64,000 nt of DNA from Papiliotrema nemorosa. Taxonomy: Eukaryota; Basidiomycota; Tremellomycetes; Tremellales; Rhynchogastremaceae. Within the stretch, counting starts at the first letter, position 1. Each line of letters starts with the position of its first letter. Of the stretch, positions 44,571-54,426 are shown in pieces. The notes beneath the pieces are model-generated. The model saw only the letters and a list, made by a program, of their open reading frames with translations, searched no databases and had not been told where the DNA came from. A program made the translations under genes and the position numbers. The stretch is taken from assembly GCA_032158125.1 (NCBI GenBank), contig JASKOT010000004.1:310001-374000 (forward strand), written 5' to 3'.

Positions 44571-45424
44571 ATGTCATCCGTTACAGCGTCAGGTGTCAAC
44601 AAGCGCCGACCATCGTTTCCCTCCGCATCGTCTGAGCGTATCCTGGCAAGCACCGACAAGCCCATCGCTAAGACGACAAATTTATGGCTGAAGCATGGCA
44701 AATACGTCGCGCTAGGCGCAGCCGGATCATGGTATACTGGAATGCAGCATGCTATAGAACATATATGGACAGAGGAAGGCGGATGGATCCGGTAGGGTTC
44801 TCTCGATAGCAACGCGTCCAACCGCTGACTTGACCAGCAACACTCTCATAGCGGCAGTAGGCTGCCACATGTCTACTATCGTGAGAGCATGAGCTACAAG
44901 CGCTTCAAGCTCAGAATTGACGGACAGCTGATATTCCTCTACTTGGTTCTGTTTCTGCCCTACTTCAGAGGATACATCCCAAACGTAAGCAAGGCACCGA
45001 TCGTCGAGAATCGAGCCTGACTTGATCAGTATCCCAAATGGCAACAGTCAGCGCGTTTGCGAGTGATCGTCCCGGTGGGTCTCACAAAGTATCGCAGGAC
45101 TATAACTGCTGACCTGTAGCTTCTGACTGCGTCGATTCTCCTCGGATGGACCGGCTACGTCGTATCTCTTTCACAGGCTGGCAAACGAACAGCCCTTCAC
45201 GCGCTTGGTGATGCTCTCAGTGGCATTGGAGAGGCCAAGATGAGCAAATTGGCCGGAGAAAGAGGCATGGGATTGTTTAGTGCCATGGCCGGAAGTGAGT
45301 CGTGATTATGTTACGAGGCCTGTCAACTAGCTGACGTCCAGCTACCGCTCTGTATACCCTCACACTCGGCCTTCTAGGCTTCATACAAGCACCAGCCAAT
45401 ACTCCTGTCCGAAAGCGAGACTAG
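44571..45424 (+). CDS. small multi-TM membrane protein, unrecognised
   Basis: About 210 aa with three or so hydrophobic segments: YVALGAAGSWYTG, QLIFLYLVLFLPYF, LLTASILLGWTGYVVSL and a last one in TTALYTLTLGLLGFIQ. It starts MSSVTASGVNKRRPSFPSAS. Introns are inferred after GWI (about 44791-44851), after YIPN, after VIVP and before TTALYT. The basic loop MSYKRFKLRIDGQ lies between segments 1 and 2. The overall layout recalls small ER or nuclear-envelope proteins, but I cannot name a family. The stop TAG is at 45422-45424. Confidence 0.7.
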
Positions 45425-45742
45425 AAAGTCGGACCTGCCGATTCATTCCGTCTGATCTGCACTGCAAAATGTCATAGGCAACAGAGCCTCTAATTATCTC
45501 AACGATTCTATGTATATTACTGTCATTTCCATGTCAAGCTGCACGACTCAGCCTCCATGGTATTTTGGTGCAGGCTTTGCAGCGATACGACGCTGCACCT
45601 GTAAGGGTATACGGAAGCGCGTGTTTGATTTCATGCGTCAACCTTTTCACTCTCATTATTCGTCTCTCACTTTCGCCTGTCACTCTACCAGCAGCATTGA
45701 TGTTGAATCTTGTCTACTAGAGTGATTTTCGGGCCCTACAAG
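45425..45742. other. intergenic region, promoter of PFA4
   Basis: 318 bp with no recognisable gene. Confidence 0.4.
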
Positions 45743-47668
45743 ATGGTCCAGCGGGACTTTGGGCGCCTTTGGTTCGTCATATACATTCGAGCTCGTAGAG
45801 ATCATCGATTGACGTCGACAGGGTTGGAGGTACCTTGATTCTCATCTCGTGGATCTCCTTCTCGTCACAGATCGCGGTCGTATGGCCATGGTATGGTCGA
45901 GAGCTCAGTGTTGATTTTATCAAGCTGCTCTTACCATTCAAGTGAGTCATGGCCATCTCTTGGTCGCAGCTTGCTGATCAAGCAGTGCACTGGTCTTCAT
46001 GGTGTTCTGGAATTACCGACTATGTGTCATCACGCCTCCTGGATCCGTTCCACTAGGATGGGTATGTAGTAACTCAGTTACTCACTCACAAGTAGAAGCC
46101 CAGTATGAGCCAGATGGACGGCATGGAGGTCAAACGGGGAAGTCATGCACCGAGGTACTGCAAGACCTGCGAGCATTACAAACCCCCGAGGAGTGAGTAC
46201 GGTCTTGATTGAGGACCGAGTCAAGCTGATCGCCAGCGCATCACTGTAGACAATGCAAGACGTGTGTGGTGAGTCTGATTTATACATCCTCCCGAGCGTG
46301 CTGATTCATCAGTTGAAGGTGAGCTTTGGGTGGTGTGTTCATTGTGCAGTATAGCTGAATGCCGTTTTCTGTTCAGCTTGATCGTGAGTGCACAACTACG
46401 AACATCTCCTACGTCTGCTGACCGCAGACCACTGTCCTTGGATAGCGAATTGTCAGTAAAGACTTGAAGCAGATGAGCTCAGCGCTGACAGCAAGGTGTC
46501 GGATTCCGCAATCAAGGCCACTTTCTGCGTTTCCTCATCTACGTCGATCTCGCCACATCGTACCACTTGGCAATGATGGTTTTCCGAGTACTCGAACTCA
46601 CACCCATATACGCTGTATGTCGCTCCTGTGAATGCTCGCTCACACCAGCCTGAGCCCACGATATGGGACGTTTTGTTCCTTGTGTTCAACTTTGCAGCTT
46701 GTGCCCCGGTGTGGCTGTGCGTGGGCATGTTCTCATGTTATCACCTTTACCTCGCCATGGGTAATTCGACCACCATCGAAGGTTGGGAGAAGGACAAGGT
46801 GGCTACACTCGTTCGAAGAGGGAAGATTGCAGAGATCAAATATCCCTATGTAAGTTTCATGACCGGCTCCTGGCTCATGAGAGAATATCGGTTTGATACG
46901 CAATCTCAAGTCTGTTCTAGGACCAAATCCATTATTATGGCTGTGGCCTCAACCAATGCGCGGGGACGGACTGTCTTTCCCGGTCAATCCGGAAGCAGGG
47001 GGTGAGTCTATCGACACTTGGGCCGGAGTCGTGGCGCGTGATCAGGCTAGTCGGCACGGGAGCGCCAGTGGAGGGCGTCCGAACGGGTTCATCGCAGAAG
47101 AAAGATATAGGGGAAGAAGAGAAGATGATCTGGTGTAAGAAGGTGAGCACTTCTGCTCAGGTTGCGAGGACAAAGCCAACAGAACAGATGTACTGCTGCT
47201 GATGCGACAGGATCCGATGTACAATACGCTTGGCCACCGCAAGATCCATCTCGACTCCCGAATCCCCCTCCTCTGGCCTCGACCGCTTCAGCTTTTGTCT
47301 ACGGCGATAATGGCTTCAATCCTGCTCTGAGACCGTCCAATGCGGCGAAAAGGCGTCAAGCAAACATACAGGAGAACGAGACGGACGGCTGGGTAAGCAG
47401 CAGCTCCAGGGGATCATCTCCCGAGCGCTACCTATCCGACTACGACGACGAAGGGTGGGGACCGCGGACGGCCGAGGAGACTCAAGACGAGCAGCTCCGA
47501 CGCTTGGAGGGCAGAGTCAGGCGAGGCAGCGAAGGCTGGGAGGTCCGACCTGACTCGGCGTGGAACAGGCCGACATACGGTGGGATGGGACCACAGCCCG
47601 CTTGGCTTGAGCAAGGTAGATATAATATTTATGAGCCAGCCGACGGGTACTCCAGTGACGAGTCATGA
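45743..47668 (+). CDS. PFA4: palmitoyltransferase PFA4 (DHHC family)
   Basis: An ER-resident protein S-acyltransferase. In S. cerevisiae Pfa4 acylates chitin synthase Chs3, and in Cryptococcus it affects cell wall and virulence traits. TM1 ([20 protein letters not shown]), WPWYGREL and TM2 ([19 protein letters not shown]) precede the Cys-rich domain: [39 protein letters not shown]3-4 follow ([36 protein letters not shown]). The Cys-rich domain is split by exons of only 6, 7 and 24 nt (46313-46318, 46377-46383, 46428-46451). The cytosolic tail is acidic and ends [10 protein letters not shown]. About ten introns are needed. Confidence 0.93.
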
Positions 47669-47808
47669 TGTCCATCTTTTTGATGTCGGCTGAAACCTTC
47701 TAGAACCGCGCAACAATGCATAACTCGCAGCCAGCCTCTGTGTAGCCCAATCGACGCAAATCCACGCCCTCAACTCACGAGATCACCCCGCTGAGGTCCC
47801 AGCTCAAG

Positions 47809-48226
47809 TCACTCCTTGGTCACCACATCAAACGCCGGTGTCTCCGCAACCTGAAACGGCTTGCAAGCTTCGATTGCCATCGACAACCCTGTCCTCATGT
47901 CGTGGACCCAGGCGTCGTTGACCGGTGGATAAAGGCTCAGGTCGTTATCCCCCCCTGCTCAATTTTTCTGCATAGGCGAGGGTTTGCTGACGATCTTCGC
48001 TGATTTCTTTGACGAATTTCACACCATCCCCAAAATCACCGCGTCGATTTGTGCGCAGCGCCGTCAAGGCGTTGTCATTGGCCTGTTTGTAGGCTACTTC
48101 AATTCTCCCAGCCCGGAAGCGAGCCAGTGATGCCAGACTTTTATGATCTTTTTTAAGAGTAGCTGCTGTAGTGTCGGAGCTTTGAAGGAAGAACGTACAG
48201 TACGCCACACGAATGAGCCTGCTCAA
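47809..48226 (-). pseudogene. array copy D: truncated member with frame change at a G7 run
   Basis: The frame up to about 47958 carries SLASLARFRAGRIEVAYKQANDNALTALR, which aligns to the GQASIARF...ETKWR...QKAL block of copy A. It stops at AEKLSRGG because of a run of seven G (minus strand). Shifting by one base gives DNDLSLYPPVNDAWVHDM and a stop at 47809, restoring the family length in this segment. A 37-nt intron (GTCAGC...GAGCAG) could also rescue the frame but would delete matched residues. No first exon equivalent is recognised upstream, so I treat it as a decaying copy. Confidence 0.5.
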
Positions 48227-48370
48227 TGCTGTCCGAGAAGTATTGCATCTAAAACAAGCAGTATGTGTTTAGGGGAAGAATCGATGTTGCACACACTGAA
48301 CTCCCTCTGCCCTCCGCCAACGAATCAAGAGCCTCTAGTAGATCACCGACATATGTTGACGCCCCAACTA

Positions 48371-49277
48371 TCACCCAGAGGTGGTGAATGTTGACCCTCC
48401 ACTGAGAAGCGGATCAGAGAGTTGGGGATCAATGGGATCGTCCATGCCAGTGCTTGTCGACAGCAACCTCTCCGTGGCCTCAAAATTGGCGATCAGCTGC
48501 GGCAAGTAGTCATCAAAATCCTGCAGAAGAGCGGACAACTCAGTTGGATGCTCAACGTACGAGTCGACACTCTTGGCTTCGATCCATCTCCGAATAGGAG
48601 TGACCGCCTCGCTGAACCTTATGGCCTGTCGCAAAAGTGAGGCATCCGGACTGGTATAAGCTGCTGTCGCCAAAGCCTTCTGTGCGGATGCTCTCCACTT
48701 CGTCTCGACCATGTAAAGCTGAAATCTGGCGATCGACGCCTGACCCTCTGGCCGTTCGTGACAGATCCTCTTGAATAGTCCCAAGCCTCGGCTCATAGAT
48801 CGGACCCAGCTCACGTCTTCTACTGAAAGTAGTCGCGTTCCCGACCCGAAGGACACCAGTGGCACTGTCGATCGTCAAAGGTACGTCACTGAAGGGTACG
48901 AACTCACACGTATTAACCTTGAGACCAGCTTGACACTCCTCCAATTCTTGGGGGAGGGCAACTCTCGCGCGAAGCTGCTCGTTGTCGGGCCGTTGCAGCC
49001 AATTCAGAAAATTGAGGGACTTTTGACATGTCTTGTAGGTTTGACTCTCACTGATGGGGGAGGCAGACTCCTCGGCAACTGACCCTGGGTTAACGAACAG
49101 CTGGGAGACGGGTACCACAGGGAAGACCGATTGGCCAGTCTCGAAACTCGCAGAGAAATCGGCGGCTTCCATTCCGTCAGAGCGAAAGGCTGGCAGTGTG
49201 ATAAGGGTGACAGACACGAGAAGGTGGACACGATAAGATGACTCGATGAGTTGTTCAGGCAGTGTGGAGAGAGTCAA
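48371..49277 (-). CDS. array copy A: orphan, probably secreted protein
   Basis: Two exons. Exon 1 starts at 49277; after a short polar stretch comes a hydrophobic core (VHLLVSVTLITLPAF) that could be a signal peptide, then SQTYKTCQKSLNFLNWLQ and ELEECQAGLKVN. A phase-1 intron (GTGAGT...CGACAG, about 48866-48909) leads to SFGSGTRLLSVEDVSWVRS, GQASIARFQLYMVETKWR, YTSPDASLL and DFDDYLPQLIANFEATERLL, ending at 48371. The protein is about 255 aa and mostly helical. Copies B and C share the motifs and the intron phase. I recognise no family; secretion is an inference from the N-terminus. Confidence 0.7.
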
Positions 49278-49529
49278 AGCAGGAATGGGCCCTTTTTATA
49301 TCCGCAAAACATCAAGAGGGTCGAGTCTTATCACAAGCTCGGAAAGGGAGGGCCCAGTACACAGGACAATCCAGCTGTCCGTGGGAAGAGTCTCAGACTT
49401 CTCCCATTTTCCCGCGTTGTGATGAAAGGAAGCTCATAGCTTCACACGGTTGAGTATCGATCTAAGCTGGTACATACATACATATACTGTTTCACCGATT
49501 GACAGTTTCTCATCCGCCTGACTGCCACA

Positions 49530-49943
49530 CTACTCTAGGCAGGAAGCCTCCTTCTGACACAAGGAGCGGGACGGACTGCATTCGCTAAACTTGTGAGATG
49601 TCCGCAAGCGAGATGTTATCTGGCGTTCTTTCTCACGAGTGCAACTCGACAAGACGGATGCGCACGCTGAACGGCTCAAAGCCTCCTTAGCTCGCCGTTC
49701 ACAGCGGAAGCGGATTCTGCAAGCCAGTGCAGTATCAGCCACGGACTTGCTAATGCGCGTGAGACTCTCGGCTGCCATAACAGGCTGCCATAACAGGCTG
49801 CCTTTCACTGCATCGCTCGGATGTCGTGAATCCTGGAGTGACGGTAGCGTGCAATTTTCAATTCGATGGAAGAGGTGATGTTCCAGGTCATACTGTATTC
49901 GCCCCACTGTCATTTCTCCTGCGCGTGTCTGGGAGCGAAACAC
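49530..49943 (-). pseudogene. array relic similar to the 3' part of copy C
   Basis: The segment around 49840-49885 encodes YDLEHHLFHRIENCTL, matching copy C's TDLEYHFFHLIHNFTV. The DNA over about 45 bases is roughly 70% identical by eye. The surrounding frame is Arg/Ser/Cys-rich and unlike the family, and no upstream partner exon is evident, so this is best read as a decayed copy. A tandem duplicate of GGCTGCCATAACA lies at about 49778-49803. Confidence 0.45.
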
Positions 49944-50222
49944 GTAAGTGGGAAGTCATAGCGCAACATAGGCAACATTGAGACCCCGAGGTATGATTAC
50001 GGGCAACAGGTCTTGACTCATGCATTCTCCCATAACACACACACTCAAAGCCGACTCTATGTGTGAGACAGGATCAGGGTCCGCTGTATGAGCCCTCATG
50101 TATCGGAATGCCCCATCGATGTCCGCAAGCACAGCGGGCAGTTGATGTAGGAAGGCCATTCAAGAGGCCGATACCCATGGCTCCCCGGACGGCCGTCCAA
50201 GTCTCAAATTTTGGATGTATCC

Positions 50223-50267
50223 ATTCAACTCCCGACGATTCAACTCCCGACGATTCAACTCCCGACG
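50223..50267. repeat. three tandem copies of a 15-bp unit
   Basis: ATTCAACTCCCGACG occurs three times without change. It lies in the gene-poor space downstream of copy B. In the minus strand it could encode SGVES repeats, but no gene there is supported. Confidence 0.9.
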
Positions 50268-50585
50268 TACGACTCATGCGAGCGCCTTGAGGAGACTGGG
50301 TGCAGTCCGAAAGTTACTGGCTGTATTGTGCTGGACGCAGAGGCAAGACATGCGATTGCCATTCAACGTCCACATGAAATCTGACTGTGGGGGCTGCAGT
50401 TACTGCGTCGCGACACTTTGAAAGCTGTGGAGCCATCGGAAGCATCTGCTTGTAGCGCTCGGACTACTGTACCATTGCATCTCGAACATATCCCGATAAG
50501 AACCGCTACTGCCGCCGACAAGCGCGACATCAAACATCATCTCCCCATTTCAACGCAGCTCATAGAGAGCACGCAGCATCACCAT

Positions 50586-51425
50586 TCATTCCACATAGGT
50601 GAAGGGCGAGTCATCGAGCAGGAGGGGATCAATCGGAAGAGGATTGACAAGCGAAGGATCGATAAGGAGAGGATTGATAATAAGGGCCGGATTCATACTC
50701 GATAAAAGTAGCTTCTCCGTCTCGTCGAGATTGGCGATGAGGGCGGGCAGGTAGTCATCAAAGTCTTTCAGAATATCGGACAGCGCTAGAGGGTGCTGAG
50801 TTGTCCAGCCGTCTTGTTTCAATCTGAGCCAATTGGCAATCTCGCCGACTCCCTTGCTGTATGTTGCGGCTCGGTCAAGCAGAGAGGGATCAGGACTGGT
50901 ATAAGCGGGAGTTTTCAAAGCCTCTTGGACGGATTCCCTCCATTTCGTCTCGAGCATGTGGAGGTAAAAGGTCACGATGGAGGTTTGACCCTTGGATCGT
51001 CGATCATTGATGGTCTTGAAAATCTCCAGGCATCTCTTCGCAGACCCGATCCAAGGCAAATCAGCGAATGTAAGCAGATCAGTCCCGCCCTCTGAAGTCA
51101 ACTTGGGCGCTGGACAATTTAGCCTTCATCTCGTTACCATGTACATACACTTACCCATCTCCACTTTAAGACCAGCCTGACAATCGTACAATTCCTCGGG
51201 AGTTGTGACTTGACGTTGTATCGCAGCTCGCTGATCACTTCTCAGCCATCTCAAGTAGTTCATCGAAATTTGATATGTCTTGAAGATGTTACTCTCCGTG
51301 AGAGAGGCAGGCATCGAGGCAGAGGCAGGGGTCTGTTTGGGATCGATGAAGAGTCGTGAGATGGATACACAGGCAGGGACTGCCCAGTCTTCCACAGTCA
51401 GCTCATTCAAGGTGGACGAGTCCAT
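50586..51425 (-). CDS. array copy B: orphan protein with C-terminal pentad repeats
   Basis: Exon 1 contains VPACVSISRLFIDPKQTP, FKTYQISMNYLRWLRSDQ and EELYDCQAGLKVEM; a phase-1 intron (GTAAGT..., ending TTCAG near 51093) joins to EGGTDLLTFADLPWIGSA, GQTSIVTFYLHMLETKWR, YTSPDPSLL and DFDDYLPALIANLDETEKLL. The tail has repeats of the type NPLLIDP/NPLPIDP, produced by degenerate 15-nt units. The start is uncertain: the ATG at 51425 lacks a signal peptide, while an acceptor-like TTCACAG just upstream (about 51444) suggests an earlier exon that I could not place. The closest relative is copy A. Confidence 0.68.
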
Positions 51426-51938
51426 TTTTGTAGCGGCGAAACCTGTGAAAGTTGAGCTTTTGAATTACTTAGTGGAAGTGATTTGTTCAGCTGCAATCGA
51501 CGCGAAAGACAGGGAAAATATTCAGCATCACGACCTGATCGACGCATTATATACTGTAACTTACTTCGACGAGCGGGTAGTGAACGTCATCCAAACAGGA
51601 AACTCGCACATAGGTTTCTCCTTTCACACGAATCCCTGAAGGATGTGAAAGGTAGCGCTCATATGACATGAAGTTGAGAACCCATTATGTTACACTTCTC
51701 ACGCTCACGGTGTGACAACACGTACACGACGAGCTTGACCCCCGTTAGGACAGAAGGAGGTCATCGAGTCACATGGTATGTATCGAGACGCTGCTGCACA
51801 GTTCAAGCTTTCATCCAAACTCCTCTTGGAGCATGATCATGTGAGCATGGTCATGTAAGTGGTCTTGGTAGACCGAGCTACTCGAAGACCCGTTGTACAT
51901 ATACATGTGTACCCTAAGACACCGCCACAGCGGCAGCA
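51426..51938. other. gap between array copies B and C
   Basis: It may hold an unplaced first exon of copy B in 51450-51620. Otherwise no gene is recognised. A near-palindromic GAGCATGATCATGTGAGCATGGTCATG lies at about 51828-51854. Confidence 0.4.
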
Positions 51939-52821
51939 TCATTTACAAGCCCCAGTTTCGTCATCTACCCCACTGTCCCCCGGACCAGCTGTGGGTCCGC
52001 CTCCATTGATGAGCTCAAAAGAGTGAGTAAACTTCTCGGCGACTGTAAAGTTGTGAATCAAGTGGAAAAAGTGATATTCCAGGTCCGTGATCCACTCTGT
52101 CAGAGACTTTGGAAACGAGCCTTCCTTCTTTGCTTCCAGACTCGAGGCAAACTCCCCAAGTTGCCTCTCCTCATCTTCCATATCTTTCCGCATACCTGGC
52201 GCATAGTTCACGTTCTCCCAATTGTTCGTCACGCTGTTCTCGTCAGCTTCCCGGGACGACCATCGAGAGCTTTCGGATTTCAGTCCTTGCTGGAGAAAAC
52301 GAGCCATGGAGGCTTGTCCATTCTTTTCGCATCGGATGCCTCGGACTAGGTGCATCTCCTTGAGGCATGATGGGATCCATTTTGAGTGCTTGTCTGAGAG
52401 ACAGAATTCTCCGTCAGTCTCCAGCAAGTCTGCCATCAATGCTACCAGATGGTTAGCAAGAAGCAGGACACCCAATGCGCGAGTGCCACACTGTCATTAA
52501 ATACTCACCAGTAAGAGCGCTTGCCGCCTCGCTTTGGCTTCTCTTCTCTTTCGCCAAGTCCACTGCATCCATCCTACTTTTGCTTTCCCGGAGCCATGAG
52601 TTATAAGCTATAGCACTGCGCAGAGTCCGGAAACTCGAACAGGCCATAATCTCACCACCGTGCATCCTGGCGGCAGCCTTCGAGCCGCATAGTATCTGTT
52701 GAGCGGGAATGAGGGTTTTCGAGCTGTCTTGGGTGTATCTCAACTTGTCGCCGTTGAAAAGTCTTCGAGAGGCATCATCTGATGTGTCTGCGCTGGTGGC
52801 AAGTATGACGAGGAAGGACAT
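51939..52821 (-). CDS. array copy C: divergent orphan member
   Basis: Exon 1 starts at 52821 with a short hydrophobic N-terminus (MSFLVILATSADTSDD), which might be a minimal signal peptide. It continues CSSFRTLRSAIAYNSWLRES, the counterpart of YKTCQKSLNFLNWLQ in copy A. A phase-1 intron (about 52440-52506) joins SALT to ALMADLLETDGEF. Exon 2 has WIPSCLKEMHLVRGIRC, GQASMARFLQQGLKSE, then LTEWITDLEYHFFHLIHNFT near the end, and stops at 51939 after a Gly/Asp-rich tail. Family membership rests on the GQASMARF motif, the FxT...WL motif and the intron phase. Confidence 0.66.
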
Positions 52822-53129
52822 TCAAGAGCGAGAGGAGAATCGTGATCGAAGATGATGATCCCAGTGTGAATTTGAGAAGGTGAGAATATCATTCCAGGTT
52901 GTATTCGTCCATACAAGTCGGAGCTTTCAGCACGGAGGCGAAGCTCAAGGGAGTGTAGAACTTCTCTCTTGGATATCTGTCGAAGTAAAACCTGCAGTAT
53001 ATCGAGTATACATTGCTCTGGAACAGACGATCACATGCATGAGGACACTACGAGACCTACACGTTCCTACGTATCTATATAAGATCCCATTTCCGACTCG
53101 CCAGCGAGTAGCAGACTCCCGCAAGATGA
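52822..53129. other. intergenic region
   Basis: 308 bp between copy C and the SUR7/PalI-family gene. Nothing is recognised. Confidence 0.4.
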
Positions 53130-54037
53130 TCAGTACCGGGGGACGACCTCCCGAGTGGTTCTCTTGTAGTGATAATAACCATTCCCAGCGCTGGCGGGAA
53201 CACCGCGGCCTACTCCACCAGAAGCTTTGGTAGCATAGCCATCCCACGCATCTTTAGGCCAATTGAGGTAGTACAAACTGTTGTCAGCTCCTTCAGACCT
53301 GTGGTGCGTCAGCTCACATGAGCATCGACAATGCACTAGCGAGTCCCATCCATATCTATCATCAGCATCAGAGCAACACGCTCGGTGAAAACTTACCGCT
53401 GAGCCGAGATGGACTTCCGTCCCAGCCACTTCAAAAGCTCGATGTGCGATGCTCCAACCGTAAATCGAGAATAGCCAGGCAGTAACTGTCAACAAGGTCG
53501 CCAAGGCTCCCGAGTAGGTGAAGAAGGCTTGGTTACCTACGAATCGGAGTGCTCGAGATTCATGGACGAAGAGGAGGGGTAGAACGGCAAGGAGGGTGAA
53601 GAAGGAGAAGATTACAGCTGACCGTCAGCTGAAGCAAAAGCAGAAGTTGTTTAGATTCACCGATCACCCAGAGAAACATCCCTCCCGTCAGAGCTCGGTT
53701 GACTTGAGTCCCATACCTGAGGTAAGTAGCAGAAGGAGTGTGTAGAGCCCTGTGAGAGCGACTGACTCATAGGCAATTTTGTTGTCAAGGCAAAAGCCTG
53801 GAGCGCACCAACCGAATGAACCGAATGTCGTATCTCCCGCATCAGAAGGGAGCCGCAAAAAGTTGATCGACGAGATGAAAGGCGACGAAAAGGTGATCAG
53901 AATTCTGTTCATCAGGGCAATGCTTCAACGGAGTAGTGCAGGACCGACGTGAGGATGAAGACTGCGAAGGCCAGCGTAAAGAGGATGATCACATGTGCGC
54001 CATACGGCACTCGTTGGGCGATATAGGACGGAGGCAT
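53130..54037 (-). CDS. SUR7/PalI (Rim9)-family four-TM plasma-membrane protein
   Basis: The start at 54037 gives MPPSYIAQRVPYGAHVIILF with TM1 (IILFTLAFAVFILTSVLHY), then an extracellular loop with FISSINFLRLPSD and the family signature TTFGSFGWCAPGFC, TM2 (ALTGLYTLLLLLTSG), TM3 (IFSFFTLLAVLPLLFV) and TM4 (TLLTVTAWLFSIYGWSIA). The cytosolic end (KRTTREVVPRY) stops at 53130. The paired Cys in GWC...GFC is typical of SUR7/PalI proteins, which organise eisosome domains or sense ambient pH. Sur7-type versus Rim9-type is not resolved. About six introns are needed. Confidence 0.82.
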
Positions 54038-54426
54038 GGTGTTGATCGATGCGGGTTGAGCGATATTCTACTTGGTGTAGATGAGGCTCTTGATTCTTGT
54101 GAGGGCTGCTTGACCTGTGAGAAGCGGAAGGAAGAGTAGTCGGCGATCTACTCGGTGCTCGAGAGGAATACGTGAGAATGGCAAGAGACCTGCTCGTCGT
54201 GATTAAAGTGATCGACCACAAGTCAAAGGTGGAAAACACCAGGATGACATGAACAGTATACATCTCATTGACCATCCGACATGAGCTGGAACGAAACACA
54301 CACGAACAAAAAGGCAGAGAAGCGTAGAAGTGATCAATCAACCAACCCTTTTCAAACACCAAAGGGGGGGCACCCATTCCGCCACACTCGTTTCATGGTA
54401 CATTGCATCAGATCTCAGTCTACAGA
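54038..54426. other. intergenic region
   Basis: 389 bp between two minus-strand genes; no gene is recognised. Confidence 0.4.

Noticed and set aside
47162..47668. Separate gene for the disordered C-terminal frame near PFA4
   Set aside because: It joins in phase to the preceding PFA4 exon, and an acidic Ser-rich tail is normal for this family.
49956..50159. Minus-strand frame with QLPAVLADIDGAF as another array copy
   Set aside because: The resemblance to DYLPALIAN is limited to a few residues, with no second motif; left unannotated.
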